Of a stretch of DNA of 64,000 bases, positions 23,793 through 33,546 are shown piece by piece (position 1 is the first letter of the stretch; each line of letters opens with the position of its first letter). The notes beneath the pieces are model-generated. The model ran no database searches. It saw only the letters and a program-made list of their open reading frames with translations, and was not told the DNA's origin. Position numbers and translations under genes: made by a program. The stretch is taken from positions 74,821 to 138,820 of the forward strand of contig JAVVEQ010000004.1 of NCBI GenBank assembly GCA_032250905.1. The letters run 5' to 3'. This DNA is from Desulfotignum sp032250905 (GTDB lineage: Bacteria; Desulfobacterota; Desulfobacteria; Desulfobacterales; Desulfobacteraceae).

Positions 23793-26169
23793 TATCTGGC
23801 TGGACACGATCACTCACTTTGTTCTGTCCACACCCTACCTTTTGTGGTTCATGCTGCTGGGGATTACCCTGCTGTTCACTTTTTTCCAGACACCGGAACA
23901 GCAGCAGATCAACTATGACTATAAGATTGGTGATGTGGCCCAGCGGGATATCAAAGCCCCCAGGGATCTGCTGGTGGAAGACCGGGAAGTGTCTGAAGAA
24001 CGGCGCAGCCAGGCCCGGGATACGGTCCGCATCGTGTATGACCTGGATGCGGATCTGCTTCCCCGGATCCAGGCCAGTATCGAAGCTGCCATGACAATCG
24101 GGCGGTCCCTGTTCGAACCGGAAGCCACCCGTAACAGTGACGGTGCCACACCGGCTGAACAAAGCCCTGAACCGACGTTTACCATGGTTCTGGAGACCAA
24201 ATCTCTGTTTGAGGAAAAACTGGGTATCCCGATCAGTGAAGGGGCTTACTCCATTCTCTACAAACACCGGTTCGATCCGGACATCACCCGAAAAATTCAG
24301 ACCATTATGGAAAAGGTGCTTTCCAATGGCGTGGTGGCGAACAAGGAAATTCTGCTTGAACAGGAACACAAGGGGATTGTCCTGAGAAACATCAAATCCA
24401 ATGAAGAGCGGGTGATCAACAATCTCAAGGTGTTTTACGGGCCGGATCAGGCCAAGGCCATGGTCAGAATCGAAGGGGAGCCGCTGCTCAAAAAGGTCAA
24501 CTACAACCTGACAAACCTGATTGTGGATATCTGCCAGCGCCTGCTGCAACCCAACATATTCATGAACAAAAATGAAACCCAGGCGCGGATTCTCTCAGCA
24601 CAGGGCACCATCAATCCGGTCATGTATCAGATCAAGGCTGGAGAAATGGTCGTCCGGGAAGGGGAACGGATCGATAAAACCCGGCTCATCAAGCTCACCG
24701 CCCTGCAGGAGCAGACGGTTGTCAAAACCATTTACGTGTCCGCCACCGGGATTGCACTGATAACGTTCACACTGCTGCTGGTTTCCTATCTCCTTTTTTT
24801 CAGACATCATACCGCCCTGGAAAAAGACCACAACAAACATATGCTTTTTCTGGCCCTGGGTCTGATACTCTATCTGGGTATTGTCAAACTGTCCACATAC
24901 CTGGTTCAGTCAGCGGATCCAACGCAGGCATGGGACCTGGGGTCTGCCTCTTTTTTCATGGCCATTCCGCTGCCGGCTGCCGCCATGATCTGCTGTCTGT
25001 TTCTGGGATTCACTATCGCCGTCTATTTCTCGCTGGTGCTGTCCGTTCTTGCGAGCATCTCTTTCGGCGGTAGTTTTGAAGCATTCATCTTTTTCCTTTT
25101 AAGCTGCAGTATGGCCGCTTTCTGGGCCCAGGCACGGCAAACACGAAAAAACTTCATCATGGCCGGGGTCAAACTGGCAATATTCAATTCGTTTCTGGCT
25201 GTGGCTCTCGGTTTTTATTCACTGTCCCAGCCTGACCCGATGATCCTTGCCAGAGAAGTGCTGATCGCATTTTGCGGCGGACTGTTTTCCGCTGTGCTGA
25301 CCATTGGATTCTGTCCATTGATCGAACTCGTTTTCGACTACACGACCGAAGCAAAGCTGCTGGAACTGGCCAACCTGGACCAGCCGTTGATCAAAAAACT
25401 GATGATCGAAGCCCCGGGGACGTATAACCACAGCGTGATTGTCGCGACACTGGCAGAGGCCGCAGCATCCGCCATCCATGCCAACAGCCTCAAGGCCAAG
25501 GTCATGGCCTATTACCATGATATCGGAAAACTGGACAAGATCATGTATTTCATTGAAAACCAGGCCGATGGAAAAAACCGGCATGACAAACTCTCGCCGT
25601 CCATGTCCGCGCTCATCCTCATCCAGCATGTCAAAAAAGGGGTGGAACTGGCCAAAACCCATAAACTGGGCGATGAAATCATCGAGGGGATCACCCAGCA
25701 CCACGGCACATCCCTGATCAAATTTTTTTACAACAAGGCCTTGAAAAGCGGAAAAGAAAATATTAACGAAGAAAATTTCAGATATCCCGGCCCCAAACCC
25801 CAGACCCGGGAGACCGGCATCGTCATGCTGGCGGATGTGGTGGAGGCGGCGGTGCGGGCTCTCGACCGGCCCACACCGTCCAGAATCCGGGGACGGGTCA
25901 AGGAACTGATTAACGATATTTTCGCCGACGGCCAGCTGGAGGAATGTGAACTCACGCTCAAGGACCTTCACCAGATTGCCAAAAGCTTCAACAATATCCT
26001 GACCAGTATTTACCACAGCCGGATTGAATATACGGACAAACCCCAGGAGAAGAAAAAAGAAAAACATGACAGTGCTTCAGATATTGATCGACAACCGTCA
26101 AAAACCAATGGTGTCCACCCCTCTTCTGCGCAAAAAGACCGAACAGATCTTAAACGCCTTGGACTGTAA
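23773..26169 (+). CDS. pgpH: 7TMR-HD phosphodiesterase, PgpH type (c-di-AMP hydrolase)
   Basis: About 798 residues from ATG 23773 (MKKTKFNIW); a start 45 bp upstream is possible. One N-terminal helix (residues 12-38) is followed by a periplasmic domain of about 280 residues, a block of seven hydrophobic helices (about 325-515), then an HD domain with HSVIVATLAEAA, AYYHDIGKLDK and ITQHHGTSLIKFFY. This is the architecture of Listeria PgpH, which degrades cyclic di-AMP. The Lys-rich tail overlaps ybeY. c-di-AMP as substrate is by family only; no diadenylate cyclase gene is in the window. Confidence 0.88.
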   Translation: MKKTKFNIWLDTITHFVLSTPYLLWFMLLGITLLFTFFQTPEQQQINYDYKIGDVAQRDIKAPRDLLVEDREVSEERRSQARDTVRIVYDLDADLLPRIQASIEAAMTIGRSLFEPEATRNSDGATPAEQSPEPTFTMVLETKSLFEEKLGIPISEGAYSILYKHRFDPDITRKIQTIMEKVLSNGVVANKEILLEQEHKGIVLRNIKSNEERVINNLKVFYGPDQAKAMVRIEGEPLLKKVNYNLTNLIVDICQRLLQPNIFMNKNETQARILSAQGTINPVMYQIKAGEMVVREGERIDKTRLIKLTALQEQTVVKTIYVSATGIALITFTLLLVSYLLFFRHHTALEKDHNKHMLFLALGLILYLGIVKLSTYLVQSADPTQAWDLGSASFFMAIPLPAAAMICCLFLGFTIAVYFSLVLSVLASISFGGSFEAFIFFLLSCSMAAFWAQARQTRKNFIMAGVKLAIFNSFLAVALGFYSLSQPDPMILAREVLIAFCGGLFSAVLTIGFCPLIELVFDYTTEAKLLELANLDQPLIKKLMIEAPGTYNHSVIVATLAEAAASAIHANSLKAKVMAYYHDIGKLDKIMYFIENQADGKNRHDKLSPSMSALILIQHVKKGVELAKTHKLGDEIIEGITQHHGTSLIKFFYNKALKSGKENINEENFRYPGPKPQTRETGIVMLADVVEAAVRALDRPTPSRIRGRVKELINDIFADGQLEECELTLKDLHQIAKSFNNILTSIYHSRIEYTDKPQEKKKEKHDSASDIDRQPSKTNGVHPSSAQKDRTDLKRLGL

Positions 26170-26533
26170 AAAGCACGAAATCTCCATTGTGATCACGGAT
26201 GATGCACAGATCCAGGCACTCAATCACAGCTTCCGGGGAATTGACAGCCCCACCAATGTGCTGGCATTTCCCATGCAGGAGGGAGAATTTTCAGACATTA
26301 CACCCGGATTGCTCGGGGATGTGGTCATCTCCGCCCAGACGGCTGCCAGAGAAGCGGAAAAAGCCGGCATCTCCCTGGATGAACGAATTTCACAGCTGCT
26401 GGTTCACGGCATTCTTCACCTGCTGGGATTTGATCATGAGGCCGGTGAAGAAGGTGCCGGAACCATGGAAATAAAGAGCTTGGAACTGTTGAAACAGATT
26501 GAACCCGATAATCCGGATTTGCCGGTATTCTAA
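26066..26533 (+). CDS. ybeY: Endoribonuclease YbeY
   Basis: 155 residues from ATG 26066 (MTVLQILIDN). The zinc motif HGILHLLGFDHE near residues 112-123 is complete, and the strand SIVITDDAQIQALNHSFRGI plus SPTNVLAFPM precede it, as in all YbeY proteins. It takes part in 16S rRNA 3' maturation and ribosome quality control. The gene begins inside pgpH (104-bp overlap), and PhoH-PgpH-YbeY is a widely conserved order. Confidence 0.94.
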   Translation: MTVLQILIDNRQKPMVSTPLLRKKTEQILNALDCKKHEISIVITDDAQIQALNHSFRGIDSPTNVLAFPMQEGEFSDITPGLLGDVVISAQTAAREAEKAGISLDERISQLLVHGILHLLGFDHEAGEEGAGTMEIKSLELLKQIEPDNPDLPVF

Positions 26534-26552
26534 GACCGGGAAAGGAAAAATT

Positions 26553-27272
26553 ATGGCAGAACTGGCTGTAAATGTAGACCATGTCGCAACCCTGCGTCAG
26601 GCCCGGGGGGTCGACTATCCAGATCCCATCGCCGCGGCGGTGGCCGCAGAAACCGCCGGTGCGGACGCCATTGTGGTGCACCTGAGAGGAGACCGGCGAC
26701 ATATCCAGGAACGGGATGTCCGCCTGCTCAGGCAGACCGTCCAGTCCAGATTGATCCTGGAAATGGCGGCCACCAGCGAAATGCTGGGCATCGCTCTGAA
26801 CATCATGCCGGATACCGTCACCCTGGTCCCGGAAAAAAGAGAGGAGCTGACCACGGAAGGAGGGCTGGACCTGATCACCCATCAGGACACCATTCAGGAG
26901 GCGGTCTCCACCTTGAAGAACACAGGAATCACTGTCTGTATTTTTATCGATCCGGATCTGGATCAGATCAAGACCGCCCACAGGATCGATGCGGACATGA
27001 TCGAAATCCACACCGGCGCGTTCTGTGAAGCATCAACCCCGGCCGAAGCCCGGCGCGAATTCACCCGGATCGTGGATGCCGCCAAGATTGGAACCAAGCT
27101 CAAGCTGGGGGTCAATGCCGGCCACGGCATCTGCTACAATACGATCAAAGCGTTTGCCGGACTCCATGAAATCCGGGAATTTTCCATCGGCCACAGCATT
27201 GTGTCCAGATCGGTGCTCACCGGTATGGACCGGGCGGTGCGGGATATGAAAGATCTGATTAAAGCCCTGTGA
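26553..27272 (+). CDS. pdxJ: Pyridoxine 5'-phosphate synthase
   Basis: 239 residues from the ATG after AAAGGAA. The opening ELAVNVDHVATLRQARG, then HLRGDRRHIQERD and LNIMPDTVTLVPEKREELTT, and GVNAGHGICYNT are diagnostic. It condenses 1-deoxyxylulose 5-phosphate with 3-amino-2-oxopropyl phosphate in vitamin B6 synthesis, the DXP-dependent route. It starts 19 bp after ybeY and is convergent with the HAD gene, overlapping it by 14 bp. Confidence 0.96.
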   Translation: MAELAVNVDHVATLRQARGVDYPDPIAAAVAAETAGADAIVVHLRGDRRHIQERDVRLLRQTVQSRLILEMAATSEMLGIALNIMPDTVTLVPEKREELTTEGGLDLITHQDTIQEAVSTLKNTGITVCIFIDPDLDQIKTAHRIDADMIEIHTGAFCEASTPAEARREFTRIVDAAKIGTKLKLGVNAGHGICYNTIKAFAGLHEIREFSIGHSIVSRSVLTGMDRAVRDMKDLIKAL

Positions 27273-28140
27273 TCGAATCTTTAACGCCGGCCGGCAGAAG
27301 CCCGGCCAACTGCGCCGCCCGGGTCACGCCATTGTCATTGTTGGACTCCGGCAGTCGAATACCGGTATTCAGTTCCGGTGCAGCATTGGCCACCCAGAAC
27401 GCCTGGCCGGCCCATGCCAGCAGATCCTGATCATTAAAGTCATTGCCCACCGCCACCACCCGGGATCGGGGAATCTTCAATTGTTCTGCCAGCCAGGCTG
27501 CGGCGATGCTCTTGGAGACCCGGGGATGAAACACCTCGATCCATGCGGACTGATGATCCAGTGGAGAGGTGGCATGCACGACACTGTATTCCGATAATTC
27601 CTCACGGATCTGAACCACCGGGTTCAATGACCGTTTCGGAGGGATGACGGCCAGAACCTGGGTGGCGGATTCCAATGCCGGGGTATCCGGTGCCAGTGGA
27701 CTGGCAAACTGCTGGTACAGCGAAATCCGCTGAAAAAAATCCGGATTGTCCCGGCCATGGGAACGGAAAAAGAAATAATGGGTCTCAGGAATGGCTTTGT
27801 GAACCATGTAATCCAGGTGCATCCGTTCAAAGCAGGCCGTGATCCGCATCACATCCGAACGGGAAATAATGCGATGCCGGATAATTTCATTCTCTGTGAA
27901 ACTCAGAATACCGGCACCCGTGGAGAATATGAGGTAATCCAGGGGCAACGGCCCTGTTTGAGTTTCGATCTGTGTCTGGACCTGCTGAAACGAATACAGG
28001 CTCCGCCCTGTGGCCGCTGCCACCACATCGCCCCGGGTCCTTAAGCGGTGAAGGGTTTCCAGGTCCCGGTGTGAGATGGTCCTGTCGTCAGTGAGCAGCG
28101 TTCCATCCAGGTCGGTAACAAACAGATGCCGGCGTCTCAC
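27259..28140 (-). CDS. HAD-superfamily phosphatase, Cof-like
   Basis: 293 residues from GTG. Motif I is VTDLDGTLLTDDRTI near the N-terminus, motif II is VVAAATGRSLYS, and motif IV is VVAVGNDFNDQDLLAWAG; the C2 cap lies between. Such enzymes dephosphorylate sugar phosphates or nucleotides. It begins 4 bp after the S1-protein stop and is probably translated from the same message. The substrate cannot be named. Confidence 0.85.
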   Translation of the reverse strand: MRRRHLFVTDLDGTLLTDDRTISHRDLETLHRLRTRGDVVAAATGRSLYSFQQVQTQIETQTGPLPLDYLIFSTGAGILSFTENEIIRHRIISRSDVMRITACFERMHLDYMVHKAIPETHYFFFRSHGRDNPDFFQRISLYQQFASPLAPDTPALESATQVLAVIPPKRSLNPVVQIREELSEYSVVHATSPLDHQSAWIEVFHPRVSKSIAAAWLAEQLKIPRSRVVAVGNDFNDQDLLAWAGQAFWVANAAPELNTGIRLPESNNDNGVTRAAQLAGLLPAGVKDSITGL

Positions 28141-28144
28141 TGTC

Positions 28145-29605
28145 TTATTTTTTCTTTTTCTTCAGGGCTTTCATAAAAACATGTTCCATGGTCCCTACGG
28201 GCTTGTCTTTTTGATTGTCGGAAAATTGCTGCCAGTCCTGGGCCTCTTTCTGATCCGGCGGTACCAGTGAAATGCGTCGCTTTTCCTCATCCACCTGCTG
28301 GACCATGACCTGAACCGTATCCCCGGGTTTGAGTGCATCATATGATCTGGTATCTGTTGCACTGCGCAGCACCGACACCGGCATCAACCCGGTCACCCCG
28401 GGTTCCAGCCCGATGAACAGGCCAAAGGACTCTTTTTTCTCCAGCCGGCCCTCCATGATATCACCTGGTTTATACCGGACACTGATCCCGGTCCAGGGAT
28501 CTCCCAGAGCATCCTTGATACTCAGGGAAATCCGTCGGGCATCCATGTCAATGGACTTGATCACCACCTGAACTTCCTGATCCTTTTCCACCACATCCTC
28601 GGGCCGGGTTACCCGCCGGATATGACTCATTTCACTGATGTGCACCAGGCCGTCCACTCCCGGAGCAATTTCCACAAACGCGCCGAAATGGGTCAGCCGG
28701 ACCACTTTGCCAGTCACCTGCTCACCGGGTTTGAAGACAGCACCCACACTGTCCCAGGGATCGGATGCCGTCTGTTTCAGGGACAGAGAGATTTTAGGCA
28801 GATCCTGACCTTCCTGGTGCTCCAGGGACAGCAGTTTCACCAGTACGGTATCCCCGGGTTTGACCACTTCATCCGCCTTTTCCACCCGGGACCAGCTCAA
28901 CTCTGAAATGTGAGCCATGCCCTCCACCCCGGGGGTCAGCTCGATGAACGCGCCGAATGACATGAGCCGGGTCACCTTTCCCTGAAGAGTGTCTCCCACG
29001 GACACATCCGCAAAAAACGCCTGCTGAGCCGCTTTCATTTCTTCCATGAGCAGGCTTCTCCGGGAAATGACAATATTGCGCCCGTTTTCCTCATACCGGG
29101 TCACCAGAAACCGCAGGGTCTGTCCCACATACTCTTCAGGCGTTTCCACATAATTAACATCCATCTGGCTCACCGGGCAGAACGCCCGTTTCCCAAGGAT
29201 ATCCACGGAAAAGCCCCCCTTGATCACGTCGGTGACCTTGCCTTCCACCGGGGTCCGATTCTGAACAGCGTCTTCCAGCAGGGCTGCTTTACCGGCACCG
29301 GAAATGGCTTTGGAAAGGATAATTTCGCTTTCACTCAAAGACACCACATACAGGGTCAGGACATCCCCGGGCTGAAAAGGGAACTCACCGTTTTCATCCA
29401 GCAGTTCCTGTTTTTCCACCACTCCGTCGCTCTTGGTTCCGGTATCGATATACACGTGGTTCCGGCCCACGGAAATGATTTTTCCTTCCACCATATCACC
29501 CGGCGCCAGTTCCCGGCCCAGATTGCTGGTGTAGGATTCGAACAGCTCTTCAAAACTCATTTCCCCGGCATCTCTCTCCGGGGTATCGTCAAATTTTTCC
29601 GTCAT
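28145..29605 (-). CDS. S1 RNA-binding domain protein (ribosomal protein S1-like)
   Basis: 486 residues with five S1 (OB-fold) repeats, at roughly 36-105, 118-190, 203-280, 292-365 and 377-450; the best are GKVTRLMSFGAFIELTPGVE and GKVVRLTHFGAFVEIAPGVD. Canonical S1 has six domains and about 550 residues, so this is a shorter relative. It ends in a lysine run (LKKKKK). It probably binds mRNA and helps initiation, but whether it is the ribosomal S1 or a paralogue needs the rest of the genome. Confidence 0.78.
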   Translation of the reverse strand: MTEKFDDTPERDAGEMSFEELFESYTSNLGRELAPGDMVEGKIISVGRNHVYIDTGTKSDGVVEKQELLDENGEFPFQPGDVLTLYVVSLSESEIILSKAISGAGKAALLEDAVQNRTPVEGKVTDVIKGGFSVDILGKRAFCPVSQMDVNYVETPEEYVGQTLRFLVTRYEENGRNIVISRRSLLMEEMKAAQQAFFADVSVGDTLQGKVTRLMSFGAFIELTPGVEGMAHISELSWSRVEKADEVVKPGDTVLVKLLSLEHQEGQDLPKISLSLKQTASDPWDSVGAVFKPGEQVTGKVVRLTHFGAFVEIAPGVDGLVHISEMSHIRRVTRPEDVVEKDQEVQVVIKSIDMDARRISLSIKDALGDPWTGISVRYKPGDIMEGRLEKKESFGLFIGLEPGVTGLMPVSVLRSATDTRSYDALKPGDTVQVMVQQVDEEKRRISLVPPDQKEAQDWQQFSDNQKDKPVGTMEHVFMKALKKKKK

Positions 29606-29648
29606 GCGTTTTCTCCAAACAGGCGGGTTATAACCATTTGCCTGACTT

Positions 29649-29675
29649 AGTATACGTTACAGGTCCGGGTGTAAA
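29649..29675 (-). promoter_or_regulatory. Candidate promoter of the S1-protein/HAD unit
   Basis: On the minus strand TTTACA (29670-29675) and TATACT (29649-29654), both five of six to consensus, but with a short 15-bp spacer. It lies 44 bp before the start codon, in the gap after uvrC. Confidence 0.5.
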
Positions 29676-29686
29676 GGAAAAAAACA

Positions 29687-31519
29687 TTATGACCCCTCCG
29701 CACGGACCCGTTCCAGAATCTGTTGTGCCAGTTTTTCAGAGATGCCGGACAGCACTGTCAAATCATTTACCGACGCTTTTTTAAGGTTTTTCAGACCATT
29801 GAACCGGTTCAGCAGCAGTTTCTTCCGTTTTGGCCCGATACCGGGAATGGTGTCCAGCACGGACCGGCTGCCCCGGTTTTCCCGGCGCCGGCGCTGAAAA
29901 GTGATGGCAAACCGATGGGCTTCATCCCGCACCTGCTGAAGCAGAAACAAACCTTGTTTAAATGAGGCCGTATTCAATGGATTGGACCGGCCCGGCACAT
30001 AGATCTTATCCATATCCTCTCCTTTGGCCTCATCTTTTTTGGCCAGACCTGCCACCGCAAACCGGCCATACAGATTCAATGTCTTCAAAACCGCTATTGC
30101 CATGTTCAGCTGGCCTTTACCCCCGTCCACCACCAGCAGGTCCGGAAATTCCATTTCCTGTTCCGTTTTTGAAAACCGCCGGGTCAACACCTGGGTCATG
30201 CCGGCGTAGTCATCGGGACGGTCAAGGTCTTTCAGAATATACCGGCGGTAGGCATCTTTATCCGGCCGCCCCCGGGTGAACACCACCATGGAAGAGACCG
30301 GGTCCTGCCCGGCCAGATGAGAATTGTCAAAACATTCGATACGATCCGGCACCCGGTCCAGTTTTAACAGGGTCTGAACCTGGTTCATGGCCGACCGGGC
30401 CGCTTCGGCCTTTATGCACAGTTTTTCCAGTTCCCTCGCCGCATTGACTGCCGCCATTTCCACCAGCCGGCGTTTCCCACCCCTCACCGGCACATGAACC
30501 TGGACTTTTCGGTGCTTTTGTTCCGACAAGGTCGATGCCAGGGCATCCATGTTCTCGATTTCCCGGTCCAGCAGTACCGAATCCGGAAGAAACCGGGTGA
30601 TGTCATAATACTGCCACAAAAATGCCCGCAATGTTTCATGGGCCTCGTTGAAACCCGGGTCTACCGGATAATGCACCGTATCGATGAGCCGTCCGGAACG
30701 AATCAGCATCATGGTAATGACAGCCAAATCCTTGTCACCCGCCAGGGTCAGGACATCCCGGTCCTTGAGATCCGGAGACACCACCACCTGTTTCTCCAGG
30801 ATACGGGTCATGGCAGATACGGCATCCCGCTTCTGGGCCGCTTTTTCAAATTCCAGGGCATCGGCATGGGCTTTCATCTGGGCTTTGAGCTTCTGAATCA
30901 CCTGACCGGACCGCCCCTTGAGGAAGAGCACCGCATCCTTGACATGCTGCCGGTATTCCTGTTCATCCACTTTCAGGCAGCAGGGTCCCAGGCAGGCGTT
31001 GATCTGGTAATTCAGGCAGGGCCGGGACCGATTTTTGAACTGGGTTTTCCGGCACTTTCTGAGTTTGAAGATTTTCTGAATCTGGTGCAGGGTCTGATTC
31101 ATGCTGTGGGATGACGAATAAGGACCGAAATACAGGGCCTGGTCGTTCTGAATCCGTCGCACGCGCTGGATCGCGGGAAACGGCTCAGACATGTCGATCC
31201 GAAGCAGCGGATAGTTTTTGCCATCCTTGAGCAGCACATTGTACCGGGGCCGGTGTTCCTTGATCAGATTGGATTCCAGGATAAAGGCTTCGTGATCCGA
31301 TGCCGTGATCACCAGGTCGAAATCCCGGACCATGGCCAGCAGGGCCGCGGTCTTGCCGTCTGAATGATCCTGCCGGCCGAAATAGGAGGCCAGCCGTTTT
31401 TTCAAATCCTTGGCTTTGCCCACATAAATAATTTTTCCCCGGGCATCTTTCATCAGGTACACGCCTGGAGAATGAGGGACCTGATGGTATTTTTCTGTCA
31501 GTTCAGGGCGCATGACCAC
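29687..31519 (-). CDS. uvrC: Excinuclease ABC subunit C
   Basis: 610 residues; GTG at 31519 has GGGG six bases upstream, and ATG two codons later is also possible. The N-terminal GIY-YIG nuclease (SPGVYLMKDARGKIIYVGKA) is intact. A cysteine cluster region (CRKTQFKNRSRPCLNYQINAC), a UVR motif (HADALEFEKAAQKRDAV), the RNase H-like second nuclease and a C-terminal helix-hairpin-helix pair (LDTIPGIGPKRKKLLLNRF) follow. It makes both incisions in nucleotide excision repair. It starts 11 bp after uvrB, an operon of two. Confidence 0.96.
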   Translation of the reverse strand: MVMRPELTEKYHQVPHSPGVYLMKDARGKIIYVGKAKDLKKRLASYFGRQDHSDGKTAALLAMVRDFDLVITASDHEAFILESNLIKEHRPRYNVLLKDGKNYPLLRIDMSEPFPAIQRVRRIQNDQALYFGPYSSSHSMNQTLHQIQKIFKLRKCRKTQFKNRSRPCLNYQINACLGPCCLKVDEQEYRQHVKDAVLFLKGRSGQVIQKLKAQMKAHADALEFEKAAQKRDAVSAMTRILEKQVVVSPDLKDRDVLTLAGDKDLAVITMMLIRSGRLIDTVHYPVDPGFNEAHETLRAFLWQYYDITRFLPDSVLLDREIENMDALASTLSEQKHRKVQVHVPVRGGKRRLVEMAAVNAARELEKLCIKAEAARSAMNQVQTLLKLDRVPDRIECFDNSHLAGQDPVSSMVVFTRGRPDKDAYRRYILKDLDRPDDYAGMTQVLTRRFSKTEQEMEFPDLLVVDGGKGQLNMAIAVLKTLNLYGRFAVAGLAKKDEAKGEDMDKIYVPGRSNPLNTASFKQGLFLLQQVRDEAHRFAITFQRRRRENRGSRSVLDTIPGIGPKRKKLLLNRFNGLKNLKKASVNDLTVLSGISEKLAQQILERVRAEGS

Positions 31520-31530
31520 ATCTGTCCCCG

Positions 31531-33531
31531 TTAAAACGGGACCATGTCCGTCAGCTGCCGGATCTGGTCCCGGTAAAGGGCGGCCTGCTCAAACTCCAGG
31601 TTTTCCGCTGCCTTTTTCATCTTGAACTCCAGATCCCGGATCATGTCATCCAGATCAATCTCATCCGAATCATAGCTTTGAATCATTTCCTGAATGGATG
31701 CTGCAGCACGGCCGTCGTCCGGATCCGTATCCGGTTTCGGATATTCAAACTTATTGAGCTGTTTTTGTATGGTGGCAGGCACAATATGATGGGCTTCGTT
31801 ATAGACTTTCTGAATTTCCCGGCGGCGCCGGGTCTCGGCCAGGGCTTTTTTCATGGATTTGGTTTCTTTTTCCGCATACATGATCACCCGGCCATACAAA
31901 TTCCGGGCCGCCCGTCCGAAAATCTGGATAAAGGAACGAAAGGACCTGAGAAATCCTTCCTTGTCCGCATCCAGAATCGCCACCAGGGACACCTCCGGGA
32001 TATCCAGCCCTTCCCGGAGCAGATTGATGCCGATCAGCACGTCAAACACCCCCTGGCGAAGGTCCTGGATGATCTCGATGCGCTCCATGGTCACAATGTC
32101 GGAATGCAGGTATTTGACCTTGAGCCCCAGGTCTGCGTAGTATTCGGTGAGATCTTCGGCCATGCGCTTGGTCAGGGTGGTCACCAGGACCCGTTCATCC
32201 GCTTCGACCCGTTTGACGATCTCCTGGTACAGATCATCCACCTGGGTTCGGGCATCTCTCACCTGCACTTCCGGATCCAGCAGTCCGGTGGGTCGAACTA
32301 TCTGCTCCGCCACCCGGAAGCCGGCCTTTTCCAGTTCATAGTCCGCCGGCGTGGCCGACACATAGATGATCTGGGAGGTGCGGGCTGAAAACTCCTCAAA
32401 GGTCAGGGGCCGGTTGTCCACGGCCGAGGGCAGGCGGAACCCGTATTCCACCAGGGTCTGCTTCCGTGACCGGTCAGCGCGGTACATCCCCCCCAGCTGG
32501 GACACGGAAATATGGCTTTCATCAAAAAAAAGCAGGAAATCATCGGGCATGTAATCCAGCAGCGTGGGAGGGGGTTCACCGGGCTGCCGGCCGGTGAGGT
32601 GACGGGAATAATTTTCAATGCCGGTGCAGTATCCAATCTCCTCGAGCATCTCCATGTCATACCGGGTCCGTTCCTCCAGGCGCTGGGCCTCCAACAGCCG
32701 GTTTTCCGAACGAAGCTGAGCCAGCCGGTCCTCCAGTTCCACAAAAATCGCTTCCACCGCTCTTTTCCGGGTCTGGCGCCTGGTCACATAATGGGAGGCC
32801 GGATAGATGGCGGTCTGGTCAAAAGTGGTCAGCACCTCACCTTTCAAAGGATCGATCTCGCAGATCTCCTCGATCACGTCCCCGAAAAAATCGATGCGCA
32901 CGGCCCGGTCTTCTTCATAGGCCGGAAAGATCTCCAGCCGGTCCCCCCGGACCCGGAACACCCCCCGGTGAAAATCAGTATCGTTTCTGGTGTACTGGAT
33001 CTCCACCAGTTTCCGGATCACTGCGTCCCGGGAGATCTCCATGTCCCGGGACAGGGAGATGCGCAGATCCAGGTAGTCTTCCGGGGCACCCAGTCCATAG
33101 ATACAGGACACCGACGCCACCACGATCACATCCCGCCGGGCCAGCACCGACCGGGTGGCGGAATGGCGCATTTTGTCGATGATGTCGTTGATGGAGGAAT
33201 CCTTCTGAATATAGGTGTCACTGGAGGGCACATAGGCTTCGGGCTGGTAATAGTCATAATAGGACACGAAATATTCCACGCAGTTGTCCGGAAACAGCAG
33301 CTTGAATTCATTGTAGAGCTGGGCTGCCAGGGTCTTGTTGGGAGCGATGATCAGGCTGGGCCGCTCCACCTCGGCAATGATATTGGCCATGGTAAAGGTC
33401 TTTCCGGACCCGGTCACGCCCAGCAGCACCTGGTGCGGCTCATTGCCCAGAACGCCCTCAACCAGGTACTTTATCGCCCCGGGCTGGTCTCCGGTGGGAG
33501 AAAAAGACGATTTAAGATGAAACAGACCCAT
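31531..33531 (-). CDS. uvrB: Excinuclease ABC subunit B
   Basis: 666 residues, the normal length. Walker A is LLGVTGSGKTFTMANII (about 37-53); the damage-probing beta-hairpin region is SYYDYYQPEAYVPSSDTYI; the helicase motif is FFDESHISVSQLGGM; the UVR domain closes the protein (MKKAAENLEFEQAALYRDQI). It loads at lesions with UvrA and recruits UvrC, whose gene follows directly. uvrA is not in the window. Confidence 0.97.
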   Translation of the reverse strand: MGLFHLKSSFSPTGDQPGAIKYLVEGVLGNEPHQVLLGVTGSGKTFTMANIIAEVERPSLIIAPNKTLAAQLYNEFKLLFPDNCVEYFVSYYDYYQPEAYVPSSDTYIQKDSSINDIIDKMRHSATRSVLARRDVIVVASVSCIYGLGAPEDYLDLRISLSRDMEISRDAVIRKLVEIQYTRNDTDFHRGVFRVRGDRLEIFPAYEEDRAVRIDFFGDVIEEICEIDPLKGEVLTTFDQTAIYPASHYVTRRQTRKRAVEAIFVELEDRLAQLRSENRLLEAQRLEERTRYDMEMLEEIGYCTGIENYSRHLTGRQPGEPPPTLLDYMPDDFLLFFDESHISVSQLGGMYRADRSRKQTLVEYGFRLPSAVDNRPLTFEEFSARTSQIIYVSATPADYELEKAGFRVAEQIVRPTGLLDPEVQVRDARTQVDDLYQEIVKRVEADERVLVTTLTKRMAEDLTEYYADLGLKVKYLHSDIVTMERIEIIQDLRQGVFDVLIGINLLREGLDIPEVSLVAILDADKEGFLRSFRSFIQIFGRAARNLYGRVIMYAEKETKSMKKALAETRRRREIQKVYNEAHHIVPATIQKQLNKFEYPKPDTDPDDGRAAASIQEMIQSYDSDEIDLDDMIRDLEFKMKKAAENLEFEQAALYRDQIRQLTDMVPF

Positions 33532-33546
33532 GAATCACTGCCCCTT

